From an uncultured Oscillospiraceae bacterium (GTDB lineage: Bacteria > Bacillota > Clostridia > Oscillospirales > Acutalibacteraceae), in contig CABUKB010000004.1 in assembly GCA_902492045.1 (NCBI GenBank), positions 1 to 64,000 on the forward strand: DNA of 64,000 nt. The letters run 5' to 3'. The notes beneath the pieces are model-generated. The model did not search any database. It saw only the letters and a list, made by a program, of their open reading frames with translations, and was not told where the DNA came from. Positions 25,363 to 34,083 of the stretch are shown here, piece by piece. The stretch's first letter is position 1. Each line of letters opens with the position of its first letter. The position numbers were made by a program, and so were the translations under genes.

Positions 25363-25890
25363 TTACGAAAGCGCCGGGCCGGCCTCCCGGCTTCCCAAAG
25401 CGAGCAGGATCTCACTCGCCACCGCCTCAGGGGGCGGATTGCCGTCGATGAACAGGGCGGCAGCCTCATAATACCGGGGAAGGCGTCGGCTCATCAGATC
25501 CCGCACCGCCGCTTCTCTGTCCGGGCGCTGCAAAAGAGGACGGGACCGGTCCCCCTTGAGACGGCTGAGTACGGTTTCGGGGGTGACATCGAGCAAAATG
25601 ATGATGCCGGTGCGGCGCAAGGCTGCGGCATTTTCGGGGAATGTCAGGGCGCCGCCGCCGGTGGCGATCACCAAGCCCTCTTGATCGGCCAGACGAGCGC
25701 AGACCTGCCGCTCCCGCAGACGGAAATCCTCTTCCCCGAACCGTTTGAAAATATCTTCGACCGCCATGCCTGCCTCTTCCTCGATCAGGGCATCGGTGTC
25801 CGAAAACCGCCGGCCGGTGCGGGCGGCGAGAAGCCGTCCCACCGTGGTCTTGCCGCAGCCCATAAAGCCGCAGAGCACGAGATTTTGCAT
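25363..25890 (-). CDS. aroK: Shikimate kinase
   Basis: 175 residues. Walker A GFMGCGKTT (8-16), DTDALIEE (about 31-38, shikimate-binding Asp), the GGGALTFP loop (about 78) and the lid RSRPLL are all present. It phosphorylates shikimate for AroA. It lies upstream of the aroF promoter on the same strand, 95 bases away, so it is probably a separate or partly read-through unit. Confidence 0.94.
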   Translation of the reverse strand: MQNLVLCGFMGCGKTTVGRLLAARTGRRFSDTDALIEEEAGMAVEDIFKRFGEEDFRLRERQVCARLADQEGLVIATGGGALTFPENAAALRRTGIIILLDVTPETVLSRLKGDRSRPLLQRPDREAAVRDLMSRRLPRYYEAAALFIDGNPPPEAVASEILLALGSREAGPALS

Positions 25891-25986
25891 GGGGCACTCT
25901 CCTTTTTCGGATGGACCAGGCCGAATGGGGTTCTGTCCGGCGACCTCATGGGACGCGGGCCCGGCATCGGTTTCGGTTGCTGAAGA

Positions 25987-26016
25987 CAGGGCCGCGGGGA
26001 TTGCCCCGCGGCCCTG
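25987..26016 (-). terminator. Terminator of the Gld-like operon
   Basis: GGGCCGCGGGG and CCCCGCGGCCC form an 11-base stem with a 4-base loop, 16 bases past the stop of the last gene in minus-strand direction. The U tract is weak (CTGTCTTC). Confidence 0.55.
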
Positions 26017-26030
26017 CGGCTGAAGGCCTG

Positions 26031-27665
26031 TCAGTTTGTCCGGACTTCTTCGCCGGCGAGGTAATTCTCGATCTGTTTGATCGCGTTGTTGACCTCAGTG
26101 GCGTTGACCGCATAGGTCTCCCCTGTCGCGCAGCGGACGATAAACACGTTCGGGTCGTATTTGTAGATCGAGAGATCCACCGCGCTGCCCGACTCTTCGA
26201 GCGGCACCAGCCGGAGGGAGAAAACCGGATCCCCCGACACTTCTCCAGGCGCCGTCCCCTGCCGGTAGATGCTCATCAGCACCTGATAGAGGTCCCGGAA
26301 ACTGCCGGTGTCGTAGACCTCGCCCCCGACCGTGACTTTCAACTGGTCATCCCGTGCGGTCTCGTCCGGGAAGTGTTCCAGCTGGAATTCAGTCTCCTGA
26401 CCGTTCGCCGTGACGATGATACTGGACACCGAATCAATGTTGTTGGAGAACAGCATCGTCTCGGCGATATCGTCGTACTGCGCCTCGGCCCAAGACACGG
26501 AGGCGGCCGAGAAACGGTAGATCACGGGGATTCTCTCATCCTCGTTGTAGACCAGAGCGTAATATTCGCCGTCCTCGTTTTGGTTGCCCAGCTGAATGGT
26601 GTGCTTCTGAATATTGTAATACGAAATGGTGTCCTCTTCTCCCGAGTTTTCGGCTTCCTTCGTTGTCTGAACCGCCAGGGTGAAGACGGCGGTGGAATAG
26701 GGATCGTCCAGCCCGTACTGTTTGAGGTCTTCGGAGGTGGGATAGGCCTTCTCCACCCCCGCCGCCGTGACCGAAGTATAGGTGGTAAACGATTCGATCA
26801 CATCACTCGACGAGTTGGTTGCGCGGTAATAAGGCTTGGTGATGACATAGTCCGAAAACAGCAGGTTGTCGGCCTCGGTCGCATACCGCAGAACCAGAGG
26901 GGAGGTCCTTACTCTTCCGGTCAGTTCGATGTCCCGGAGGACGACCTGGCCACTGTCATCGTCGGTCTGCACCGACGGGGAAGTGACAACATTCAAGCCG
27001 ATAAAGGCGGTGGAGGGCTGGGATACCGTGTCCGCGAAGGTGGATTCCACCAGATAGACGGGCTCCGAACCTACTTTGCGGAGATAATAGCCCTCCCCGG
27101 CGGGGGATTCGCGGCCGACTTCAAAGGAATGCACCGAATCGTCGTGATAGGTGACGGTGATCCGTGAAGTCAGCCCCACTGTGACGGAGGGTTCCCCCTG
27201 CGAACTTTCGGCGGAAGCATCGGAGGAGGAGTCGGAGGAAGTGTCCGCCTCGGAAAGGGTCTGGGCGAACTCGCCTGTGAATCCGTAGTCCGCGGGGGAC
27301 TCCGGATTGGATGAGATCTCCCGGGTGGCGGTGATGGTCGTCAGGGCGCTTTCCAGCGAGGAAATCTCGTAGGTGTTGATGGGCAGATCCCGGTAGGAGT
27401 CGGCGACTAAATCGCCGTCGTCGTTCTGCGAGAGGGTATACGTCTCGTCCCGGATGGTGATCTGAATGCTTTTGATCGGATGGTCAACGGTTTGGCCGTC
27501 GGCGTCGACGGATTTATCCAGCACCGTCACCGATGTGTCCGACGAAACCAGGGAGGAGGCGTCTTCCCCGCCGCCGGGCAGCAGGAACAACAGCACCAGC
27601 AACAGCGCCACCAGCGCGATCACCGCGGCCCCGGCCAGGATCAGGGTGCGCACTTGTTTGCTCAT
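26031..27665 (-). CDS. DUF4340-containing membrane-anchored protein of a Gld-like ABC system
   Basis: 544 residues: one N-terminal membrane helix (about 7-30) and a long extracytoplasmic part with Ser/Asp-rich linkers (SEADTSSDSSSDASAESSQG, about 162-181) and repeated beta modules beginning IKSIQITIRDETYTL, like the DUF4340 modules. Its ATG overlaps the stop of the GldG-like gene (ATGA). In clostridial and bacteroidetal Gld-type loci this protein follows GldG and is thought to form part of the outer-face complex. No enzymatic motif is seen. Confidence 0.75.
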   Translation of the reverse strand: MSKQVRTLILAGAAVIALVALLLVLLFLLPGGGEDASSLVSSDTSVTVLDKSVDADGQTVDHPIKSIQITIRDETYTLSQNDDGDLVADSYRDLPINTYEISSLESALTTITATREISSNPESPADYGFTGEFAQTLSEADTSSDSSSDASAESSQGEPSVTVGLTSRITVTYHDDSVHSFEVGRESPAGEGYYLRKVGSEPVYLVESTFADTVSQPSTAFIGLNVVTSPSVQTDDDSGQVVLRDIELTGRVRTSPLVLRYATEADNLLFSDYVITKPYYRATNSSSDVIESFTTYTSVTAAGVEKAYPTSEDLKQYGLDDPYSTAVFTLAVQTTKEAENSGEEDTISYYNIQKHTIQLGNQNEDGEYYALVYNEDERIPVIYRFSAASVSWAEAQYDDIAETMLFSNNIDSVSSIIVTANGQETEFQLEHFPDETARDDQLKVTVGGEVYDTGSFRDLYQVLMSIYRQGTAPGEVSGDPVFSLRLVPLEESGSAVDLSIYKYDPNVFIVRCATGETYAVNATEVNNAIKQIENYLAGEEVRTN

Positions 27666-29377
27666 AAATGCCTCCTTCGGATAAACACAACCAGTCCGAT
27701 GACCAGCATGACGACCGGGAGGCCGATGGTGAAGATCCAAAGGCCCACGATCTGGGCGGTGAGATCGCTGTGGCTGAGGGTTTCGGAATCCAGGGAACGG
27801 CCGGTAATGGCGATGCCTTCCAAACCGGTGACAGCGTTCAGGGCGCTGACAAGGAAGGAATCGTTTTGATAACCGCTGGTTTCGAGATAATACAGCATAT
27901 AGCTGCTACCACTGACGAAAACATGGGAGCTGACCGTCTCCGACCCGTTGACGATCCCCTGTTTCTCCGCATAGGCCACCGCGGTGACCGGATAGCTGTC
28001 CGCGTCGATCAGTTCCGTCTGGGTATTCTCCTCGTTGGCAAGCGGCATCAGCTTGGCCGTGCTGCCGAAGGTAATCAGCGGGGTGTTGGCGGGATTATCC
28101 TGGGAAATGTCGCTGTCCCGGGTGGTCACTAACTGGCGGGGATAGGGGAGCAAAATCCGGTCCCCTGCGACTGTATCGGTCAGATCCGAGCTCTCGATGC
28201 TGCCGATGGCGCACTCCAACATATACTGATAGTCTCTGTATAGATTGCTATTGCTGGTCTCCTGGATGACGTTGTCCGTCACCTGGATCCCGTAATCGCC
28301 TTCCAGGAACCCGTACAGCACCGGCAACTTGGCGCTCACATCGCAGAAAAGGAAAAGGTTGCGCTGGAGGTTTCCGTCGTTGGAGAGCCACTCCTGCAGA
28401 CGGTTCCGTTCTTCTTCTGTAAAATCCCGGGTGGGCCCGACCAGGATCACGGCCTGGCTGTCCTGATGGATCTCGGCGGCGGTGGTGAAGTCCACCGTCT
28501 CCACGGTATAGCCGTTGAGTTCATAGAGATCCTGGAGCAGGGAAATCCCCGAGGTGTCCTCTCCGTGGCCGGTGAGCATGGTCACGACGGTTTGATGTTC
28601 GCTGGTCACGGTGTTGATGCAGGACGCAAGTTTCTGCTCCACGAGGGACGTCACCGTATACCCGGTATAGGAGGAATCCTGATCGAACAGGTCGGTGTAG
28701 CGGATGAGCTGGCTGCGGGAGCCCGATTCGAACAGGATATCGCCGAGTTCGAGGTCGTACTGGGAATACTGGGAGTCCAGGGTGGGGTTGGCGGTCAGGT
28801 CGATGTAGGATACGGAGACCTTGCCGCCGCTGCGCAAACCGAATTCGCGGGACATCTGGTAAAATTGGTGGAAGATCGTGTCCAGTTCATCGCCCCGCAT
28901 GGAATTCGCAAATAAGGACTCTTCGGCAAACACCGTGATCTGGACCTCTTTCTGCAGGCTTTCCGCCACGGCGATCCCCTGTTCGCTGAGAGAATAGGTC
29001 TTATCCTCGGACAGGTCGAAGGACAGGGGGTATCGGTCGGCCAGGATGCCCATGACCACGTTGAACAGCACGATGCCGGCGATGACGACGACGCTCAGCC
29101 CCGTGGCCATCGCGCCATAGCGCAGCTTCCGGGTGTCGGAACGGCGGCGCACCTTTTTCTTCCGGGCGGGGGGCTCGGGATCGGTTTCGCCCTCCTCCTC
29201 ATCCGCCTTTTCCGCCGGGGCATCCGCAGCCGGAGCTTCCACGGCGGGGGATGCCGCCCCGTTTTCCTCCCGGCCGTCCGCCGGTTCCACGGGGATAGGG
29301 GCCTCTGCCGTCTCGTTTTCCACGGGGGTTTCCTCGGTCAGGGGGGTCTGCTCTTCAGGCAGGTTTTCTTTACTCAT
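27662..29377 (-). CDS. GldG-family ABC-transporter auxiliary protein
   Basis: 571 residues. A charged, Pro/Glu-rich cytoplasmic tail (1-85) precedes a membrane helix (about 88-112), the GldG signature FDLSEDKTYSLSEQGIAVAE (about 119-138), a large extracytoplasmic domain with a Rossmann-like stretch (VVTMLTGHGEDTSG, LQEWLSNDGNLQ) and a C-terminal membrane helix (about 543-565). GldG proteins partner GldA/GldF ABC subunits; in gliding Bacteroidetes they are needed for motility, in Firmicutes their cargo is unknown. The 80-residue acidic tail is longer than usual. Confidence 0.82.
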   Translation of the reverse strand: MSKENLPEEQTPLTEETPVENETAEAPIPVEPADGREENGAASPAVEAPAADAPAEKADEEEGETDPEPPARKKKVRRRSDTRKLRYGAMATGLSVVVIAGIVLFNVVMGILADRYPLSFDLSEDKTYSLSEQGIAVAESLQKEVQITVFAEESLFANSMRGDELDTIFHQFYQMSREFGLRSGGKVSVSYIDLTANPTLDSQYSQYDLELGDILFESGSRSQLIRYTDLFDQDSSYTGYTVTSLVEQKLASCINTVTSEHQTVVTMLTGHGEDTSGISLLQDLYELNGYTVETVDFTTAAEIHQDSQAVILVGPTRDFTEEERNRLQEWLSNDGNLQRNLFLFCDVSAKLPVLYGFLEGDYGIQVTDNVIQETSNSNLYRDYQYMLECAIGSIESSDLTDTVAGDRILLPYPRQLVTTRDSDISQDNPANTPLITFGSTAKLMPLANEENTQTELIDADSYPVTAVAYAEKQGIVNGSETVSSHVFVSGSSYMLYYLETSGYQNDSFLVSALNAVTGLEGIAITGRSLDSETLSHSDLTAQIVGLWIFTIGLPVVMLVIGLVVFIRRRHL

Positions 29378-29393
29378 GGCTGGTATCCTCCTC

Positions 29394-30104
29394 TCAGCTC
29401 CATCTCTTGCGATCCAGCACACGCACGGTCAGGAACAGGAACAGTGCCTGCATGCTGAGAAAGAAGAGGACGTTGTCGTAGTTGATAATCCCGATGGTGA
29501 AATCGTTGTAGCGGGTGGAGACCGACAGAAAATCGACCACCGCGCTCAGGACCTGGCTGGAAGGAAACATGGAGGTCAGGCTGTCCACCATCAGCAGAAG
29601 GAAGGAGACCACAAAGGTCCCCAGCGCCGCGATGAACTGGCTCTCGGTCAGGGAGGAGATGAGCAGGCCGATGGAGATAATCATGCCGCCCAGCAGCAGC
29701 AGGCCCACGAAATTGCCGATGATGACCATCCAGTCGGGCGTGACTTGGAAGGCGATGATAATCGCGAAGACGATGGTGATGGAAAGACCGATGGCGAAAA
29801 TGACCAGGGCCGCCAGAAATTTGCCCATCACGATACCGGTCAGGCTGACCGGCGCGGTGAGCAGAGCCTGATCGGTTTTCATCCGTTTGTCGTCGCTCAT
29901 CAGGCGCATGGTCAGCACCGGCAGGACCAGCAGCATGAGGATGGACAGGATGTTCGAGTATACAATCGTCAGATCGGTCAGCCTCAGCATCATGTTGGCC
30001 GCATAGAAATACAGGCCGGAAATGAAGAAGATCATGGCCAGGATGATGTAGCCGATGGGGGAGGTAAAATAGGTTTTGAATTCCCGTTTGAATATGGCGC
30101 TCAT
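29394..30104 (-). CDS. ABC transporter permease, GldF-like
   Basis: 236 residues with six predicted membrane helices. It starts MSAIFKREFKTYFTSPIGYI, the ABC-2/GldF N-terminus, and contains PVLTMRLMSDDKRMKTDQALLTAP split around residue 60-83. It pairs with the ATPase gene that overlaps its start (ATGA at 30101-30104). Confidence 0.88.
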   Translation of the reverse strand: MSAIFKREFKTYFTSPIGYIILAMIFFISGLYFYAANMMLRLTDLTIVYSNILSILMLLVLPVLTMRLMSDDKRMKTDQALLTAPVSLTGIVMGKFLAALVIFAIGLSITIVFAIIIAFQVTPDWMVIIGNFVGLLLLGGMIISIGLLISSLTESQFIAALGTFVVSFLLLMVDSLTSMFPSSQVLSAVVDFLSVSTRYNDFTIGIINYDNVLFFLSMQALFLFLTVRVLDRKRWS

Positions 30105-31072
30105 TTCTTTTTACCTCCTTTTTTGGATTTGAGTGGGGGGAGGTTCTCTCTTGTCAGGACGATGAAGATTTCCTCCAGGCTCATTTCCATCGACTTCATC
30201 CCCATAAGAGACCACTTGCGGGCCGCGAGGCGGTCGAACAGTTCCCGGCGAAAATCCTGGTCCTCGGCCGGATCCAGCGCATATTCAAACACGCCGGGCT
30301 CCTTCTCGCCCAGGGACGTGACGCTCTGTACGCCCGGCACGCGGGAGAGCAGCCCCTGCACGTCCGATTCCGGTCCGGCCACCCGGATCAGGGTGCGGCG
30401 GTCGCTGGAGTATTTTTTGGACAGATCGGAGGCCGTGTCATCGGCTACGATGGCGCCCTTGTTGATTACCACGATCCGGTCGCAGACCGCCTCGATTTCC
30501 TGCAGGATATGAGAGGACAGGATCACCGTGTGGTGTTTCCCGAGATTCTTGATGAGGGAGCGGATTTCGATGATCTGATTGGGATCCAGCCCGACGGTCG
30601 GCTCGTCCAGGATCAGGACCGGTGGATTGCCGATGAGGGCCTGGGCGAATCCGACCCGTTGCCGGTAGCCCTTGGACAGGTTTTTGATCAGCCGCCCGTA
30701 AACCTCCTCAATTTTGACCATTTTGCAGATCTCGGCGATATGGTGCCGCCGCTCCAGCGTACACTTTTTGAGATCGTAGATGAAATCCAGGTATTCCCGC
30801 ACCGTCATGTCCAGATAGAGCGGGGGCTGTTCGGGCAGATAGCCGATGCTGGATTTCGCCTGGTTGGGCTGCTCGAGTACGTCGTATCCGTTGATTTTGA
30901 CCGAACCCTCGCTCGCCGACAGATAGCCGGTGAGGATGTTCATGGTGGTGGACTTGCCGGCACCGTTCGGCCCCAGAAAGCCGAGGATTTCCCCTTCTTC
31001 CACCCGAAAGCTGATGTGGTCCACCGCCAGGTGGCTCCCATACCGCTTGGTCAGGTTTTGTACCTCGATCAT
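30101..31072 (-). CDS. ABC transporter ATP-binding protein, GldA-like
   Basis: 323 residues. Walker A GPNGAGKST (34-42), signature LSKGYRQRV (about 138-146), Walker B VLILDEPT (about 157-164) and a C-terminal regulatory extension (about 225-310) are visible. It powers the GldF-like permease encoded by the next gene. First gene of the four-gene operon; a promoter lies 160 bases upstream. Confidence 0.9.
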   Translation of the reverse strand: MIEVQNLTKRYGSHLAVDHISFRVEEGEILGFLGPNGAGKSTTMNILTGYLSASEGSVKINGYDVLEQPNQAKSSIGYLPEQPPLYLDMTVREYLDFIYDLKKCTLERRHHIAEICKMVKIEEVYGRLIKNLSKGYRQRVGFAQALIGNPPVLILDEPTVGLDPNQIIEIRSLIKNLGKHHTVILSSHILQEIEAVCDRIVVINKGAIVADDTASDLSKKYSSDRRTLIRVAGPESDVQGLLSRVPGVQSVTSLGEKEPGVFEYALDPAEDQDFRRELFDRLAARKWSLMGMKSMEMSLEEIFIVLTRENLPPLKSKKGGKKK

Positions 31073-31230
31073 ATGCTGCGGATCCCTCCTTCTAGAGTGC
31101 CGCCCGGAATCCCGGACAGTCTATCACGGCTATATTTTACCGGACGGGACATTGAGATTTGTAAACAGTCTATAAAGCTTGTGTGTTTTTCTTGTGATTT
31201 TCCCGTTTGTCCGGTTTGGAAAACGGCTTT

Positions 31231-31259
31231 ATTATAGCATCCGGGCGGGCGTTTGGCAA
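31231..31259 (-). promoter_or_regulatory. Sigma-A promoter of the Gld-like operon
   Basis: On the minus strand TTGCCA (31254-31259), 17 bases, TATAAT (31231-31236). The leader of about 150 bases to the ATPase gene has no obvious hairpin terminator. Confidence 0.7.
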
Positions 31260-31303
31260 TCCTGCGGGGGATTTTTTGGGCGAAGCGGATTTGCGCGGCG
31301 GAG

Positions 31304-31332
31304 TTGCGGAGGCGGGCGGATGATGGTATGAT
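31304..31332 (+). promoter_or_regulatory. Sigma-A promoter of the ribF-HAD gene
   Basis: TTGCGG (31304-31309), 17 bases, TATGAT (31327-31332), back to back with the minus-strand Gld promoter. The rest of the 31073-31430 intergenic region shows nothing gene-like. Confidence 0.55.
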
Positions 31333-31430
31333 GGGGGAAAAGGAAAAAGCCGGAGGAAACCGGCGCGGATATTTTCCCCTGTCTGCGGGAAAACCCGGAA
31401 TGAATGACGCATGCAAAAGGTGATGGGATC

Positions 31431-33023
31431 ATGCTGACGATACGGAAATGGGCACCCGGCGGGGATCCGGTTCCGCAAAAGGCCCGGGCGGTGGCGCTCG
31501 GGATTTTCGACGGGGTTCACCTGGGCCACCGGGCGGTGATTTCCAAGGCCACCGGGGTGGAAAGGCCCGGCGGGATGCTGACGGCCTCGGTTTTCACCTT
31601 TTCCGAACCCCCGTGGGCGTTGCCCAAGGACAGCGCCTGGGAGCTGACCTCCGCCACCCAGAAAATCAAGGTGCTCGAAGCTCTGGGGGTGGAGGAGCTG
31701 ATCCTCGCCGATTTCGAGCGGATCCGCGATATGCCGCCCGAAGTCTTTGTCGCCGAGGTGCTCGACCGGGAACTCCACGCCGGGCGGGTCTGCTGCGGCT
31801 TCAACTACCGGTTTGGGAAAGACGGAACGGGGGATGCGGCCATGCTCGCCCGGCTATGCGCGCAGCGGGGGATGGAAACGGTAACGGTGCCGCCTGTCGA
31901 GGTGGATGGTCAGCCGGTCAGTTCCAGCCGGATCCGCCGCCTTATCGAAGAAGGGGAGGTACATCAGGCCGCCCGCCTTCTTGGGCGGCCCGTCACCCTG
32001 GATTTCACCGTCGTGGGGGGACAGAAGCTGGGCCGTCTGCTCGGCACTCCTACCATCAATCAGCCACTGCCCCCCCATTTTGTCCGGCCCCGCTTCGGGG
32101 TATACGCCTCGAGCGTGGAGGCGGGCGGCCGGGTGACGCATGGCGTGACCAATGTCGGCATACGGCCCACCGTCGGGGCTGACACCCCCCTGGCTGAAAC
32201 CTGGATCGCGGATTTCAACGGGGATTTGTACGGTAAGGAGGTGCCGGTTTCCCTGGTCAAGTTTCTCCGCCCGGAACAGAAATTCGATTCGGTGGAGGAC
32301 CTGCAAAGGCAGATCCTGCGGGATGGGCGGGAGGCCCGCCTGGCCGTGCTGGGGGACAGCGCGGCGGGGATCCGTGCGGTTCTGTTCGATTTTGACGACA
32401 CCCTGCAGGACCGGCCCCGTGCGTTTGACCGGTATGCGGCCTTTTTCATGGACAAGTACTTTCCCGAACTGCCGGAGGACGAAAAGGCCAGGCGGGCAGC
32501 CGAGATGCGGGAGCGCAACAACGGCGGGTATGTTAATTATATCGACTATTTCGCCTCTCTCCTGGAAAGCTGGGGCTGGAAAAACCCGCCCGAGGTGGGG
32601 GATCTGTACCGCGAATTTCAGTTCCGCTTTCCGGAATATTCCGTCCTGTTTCCCGACGCGGAAGAGGTTCTCACCGCGTTGCGGCGGCGCGGCTTTCTGC
32701 TGGGGATCGTCACCAACGGGCCTTCCATCCAGCAGAACCGGAAATTGGACGTGACGGGCCTGCGGCCGCTTGTCGACCTGTGCATGGTATCCGGGGACGA
32801 GCGGGTGCACAAGCCCGACCCGGAGATATTCCGCCGGGCGGCTTCCCGGCTGGGCGTGGCCTGCGGGAGCTGTGTGTATGTGGGGGATCATCCGGTCAAC
32901 GACATCCAGGGCGCCGCCGCCGCCGGCATGCGCCCGGTGTTTATCAATGTCGCGCGCCGGGACATCCATCCCGACGGGGTGATCGAGATCCATTCCCTGC
33001 GGGAATTGCTGGATGTGGTCTGA
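31431..33023 (+). CDS. ribF: RibF riboflavin kinase / FAD synthetase fused to a HAD-family phosphatase
   Basis: 530 residues, against about 310 for ordinary RibF. Residues 1-300 are RibF: FAD synthetase start ALGIFDGVHLGHRAVI (about 22-37), SSSRIRRLIEEG, then the flavokinase domain with GRLLGTPTINQPLP and TNVGIRPTV. Residues about 313-530 form a HAD hydrolase with motif I VLFDFDDTLQD (Asp320 and Asp322), motif II VTNGPS, motif III KPDPEIF and motif IV VGDHPVNDIQGA. The frame is open across the join. HAD enzymes such as YigB/YbjI dephosphorylate the riboflavin precursor or FMN, so a flavin substrate is a reasonable inference. ATG 31431 follows AAGGTGATGG. RibF usually sits beside truB; here it does not. 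Confidence 0.9.
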   Translation: MLTIRKWAPGGDPVPQKARAVALGIFDGVHLGHRAVISKATGVERPGGMLTASVFTFSEPPWALPKDSAWELTSATQKIKVLEALGVEELILADFERIRDMPPEVFVAEVLDRELHAGRVCCGFNYRFGKDGTGDAAMLARLCAQRGMETVTVPPVEVDGQPVSSSRIRRLIEEGEVHQAARLLGRPVTLDFTVVGGQKLGRLLGTPTINQPLPPHFVRPRFGVYASSVEAGGRVTHGVTNVGIRPTVGADTPLAETWIADFNGDLYGKEVPVSLVKFLRPEQKFDSVEDLQRQILRDGREARLAVLGDSAAGIRAVLFDFDDTLQDRPRAFDRYAAFFMDKYFPELPEDEKARRAAEMRERNNGGYVNYIDYFASLLESWGWKNPPEVGDLYREFQFRFPEYSVLFPDAEEVLTALRRRGFLLGIVTNGPSIQQNRKLDVTGLRPLVDLCMVSGDERVHKPDPEIFRRAASRLGVACGSCVYVGDHPVNDIQGAAAAGMRPVFINVARRDIHPDGVIEIHSLRELLDVV

Positions 33024-33080
33024 CCCGGCCCTGTCCGGCCACTGTGGGGAAAAGAGGGCTTTACGAAGGGGGGAAGGGCA

Positions 33081-34007
33081 TTGACCCGGCTGGAATATAC
33101 CGTGCCGCCGTCCCGCGACGGCGCCCGGGTGCAGGATTTTCTGCGGCGGGACTGTGGCCTGTCCTGGAGGATGGTTGTCCGGCTTAAAGGGGTGGACGGA
33201 GGCATCACCGCCGGCGGCGTTCCGGTGCGGACCATTGACCGGCTTGCGGCCGGACAGCAGGTGGTCCTCACCTTCCCGCAGGACCGGGTGCGGATCGAGG
33301 GGATGGAGATGCCCCTGGCGGTGGTGTATGAAGACGCGCATCTGCTGGTGGTGGATAAGCCGCCGTACCTCGCGGTGCATCCCTCGGCGGGAAAGCCGGA
33401 TCCGACCCTCGCCAACGGCGTGGTGGCGTATTATGAAAAGAAAGGGGAGGCCGCCTCATTCCGGCCGGTCAACCGGCTGGACCGGAATACCAGTGGACTG
33501 CTTCTCGCGGCCAAGGACCCCCACACGGCCTTTTTACTGGCCCGGAAACCCGACAAAACCTATCTGGCGGTGGTGTTCGGCCGCTTGGAGGGGGAGGGGA
33601 CCGTCGACGCGCCCATACGGGTCCGGGAGGGCTGCTGCATCACCAGAGAGGTGGGGGAGGGCGGCAAGGAGAGCGTAACCCACTGGCAGGCGCTGGCCTC
33701 GGATGGAACCTGCTCCCTGCTGCGTCTGCGCCTCGAAACCGGGCGTACCCATCAAATCCGGGTACACATGGCCCATATCGGCCATCCGTTGGTGGGAGAT
33801 ACCCTGTACGGCACGGATGGGACGCTGCTGCCCCGCCACGCCCTGCACTGCGCCGAAATGGCATTTGTTCATCCGCTGACCGGAGAACCCCTGCGGTTAT
33901 TCAGCCCGCTCCCCGCCGATATGGCGCATTTTTTGGCGGGCAGGGGGATGCCGCTGCCAAGGCCGGGGGGCGAAGGCCCGGATCCGGGGCCGCAGGACTT
34001 TTCTTAA
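33081..34007 (+). CDS. RluA-family pseudouridine synthase
   Basis: 308 residues. An S4-like N-terminal domain (1-75, VQDFLRRDCGLSWRMVVRLK) precedes the catalytic core with VNRLDRNTSGLLLAAKD (about 134-150; Asp of the HRLDxxTSG motif, here NRLD) and the TGRTHQIRVHMAHIGHPLVG motif. It isomerises uridine in rRNA or tRNA. It starts at TTG 33081 behind GGGGGGAAGG. It follows ribF-HAD by 57 bases and may share its transcript. Confidence 0.9.
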   Translation: MTRLEYTVPPSRDGARVQDFLRRDCGLSWRMVVRLKGVDGGITAGGVPVRTIDRLAAGQQVVLTFPQDRVRIEGMEMPLAVVYEDAHLLVVDKPPYLAVHPSAGKPDPTLANGVVAYYEKKGEAASFRPVNRLDRNTSGLLLAAKDPHTAFLLARKPDKTYLAVVFGRLEGEGTVDAPIRVREGCCITREVGEGGKESVTHWQALASDGTCSLLRLRLETGRTHQIRVHMAHIGHPLVGDTLYGTDGTLLPRHALHCAEMAFVHPLTGEPLRLFSPLPADMAHFLAGRGMPLPRPGGEGPDPGPQDFS

Positions 34008-34083
34008 GATTTTCAGAAGGTTCATGACGCGGCGGCGCGGATGTTGTATAATAACCCTATCGAAATCCGAAGGAGGAATGGAC

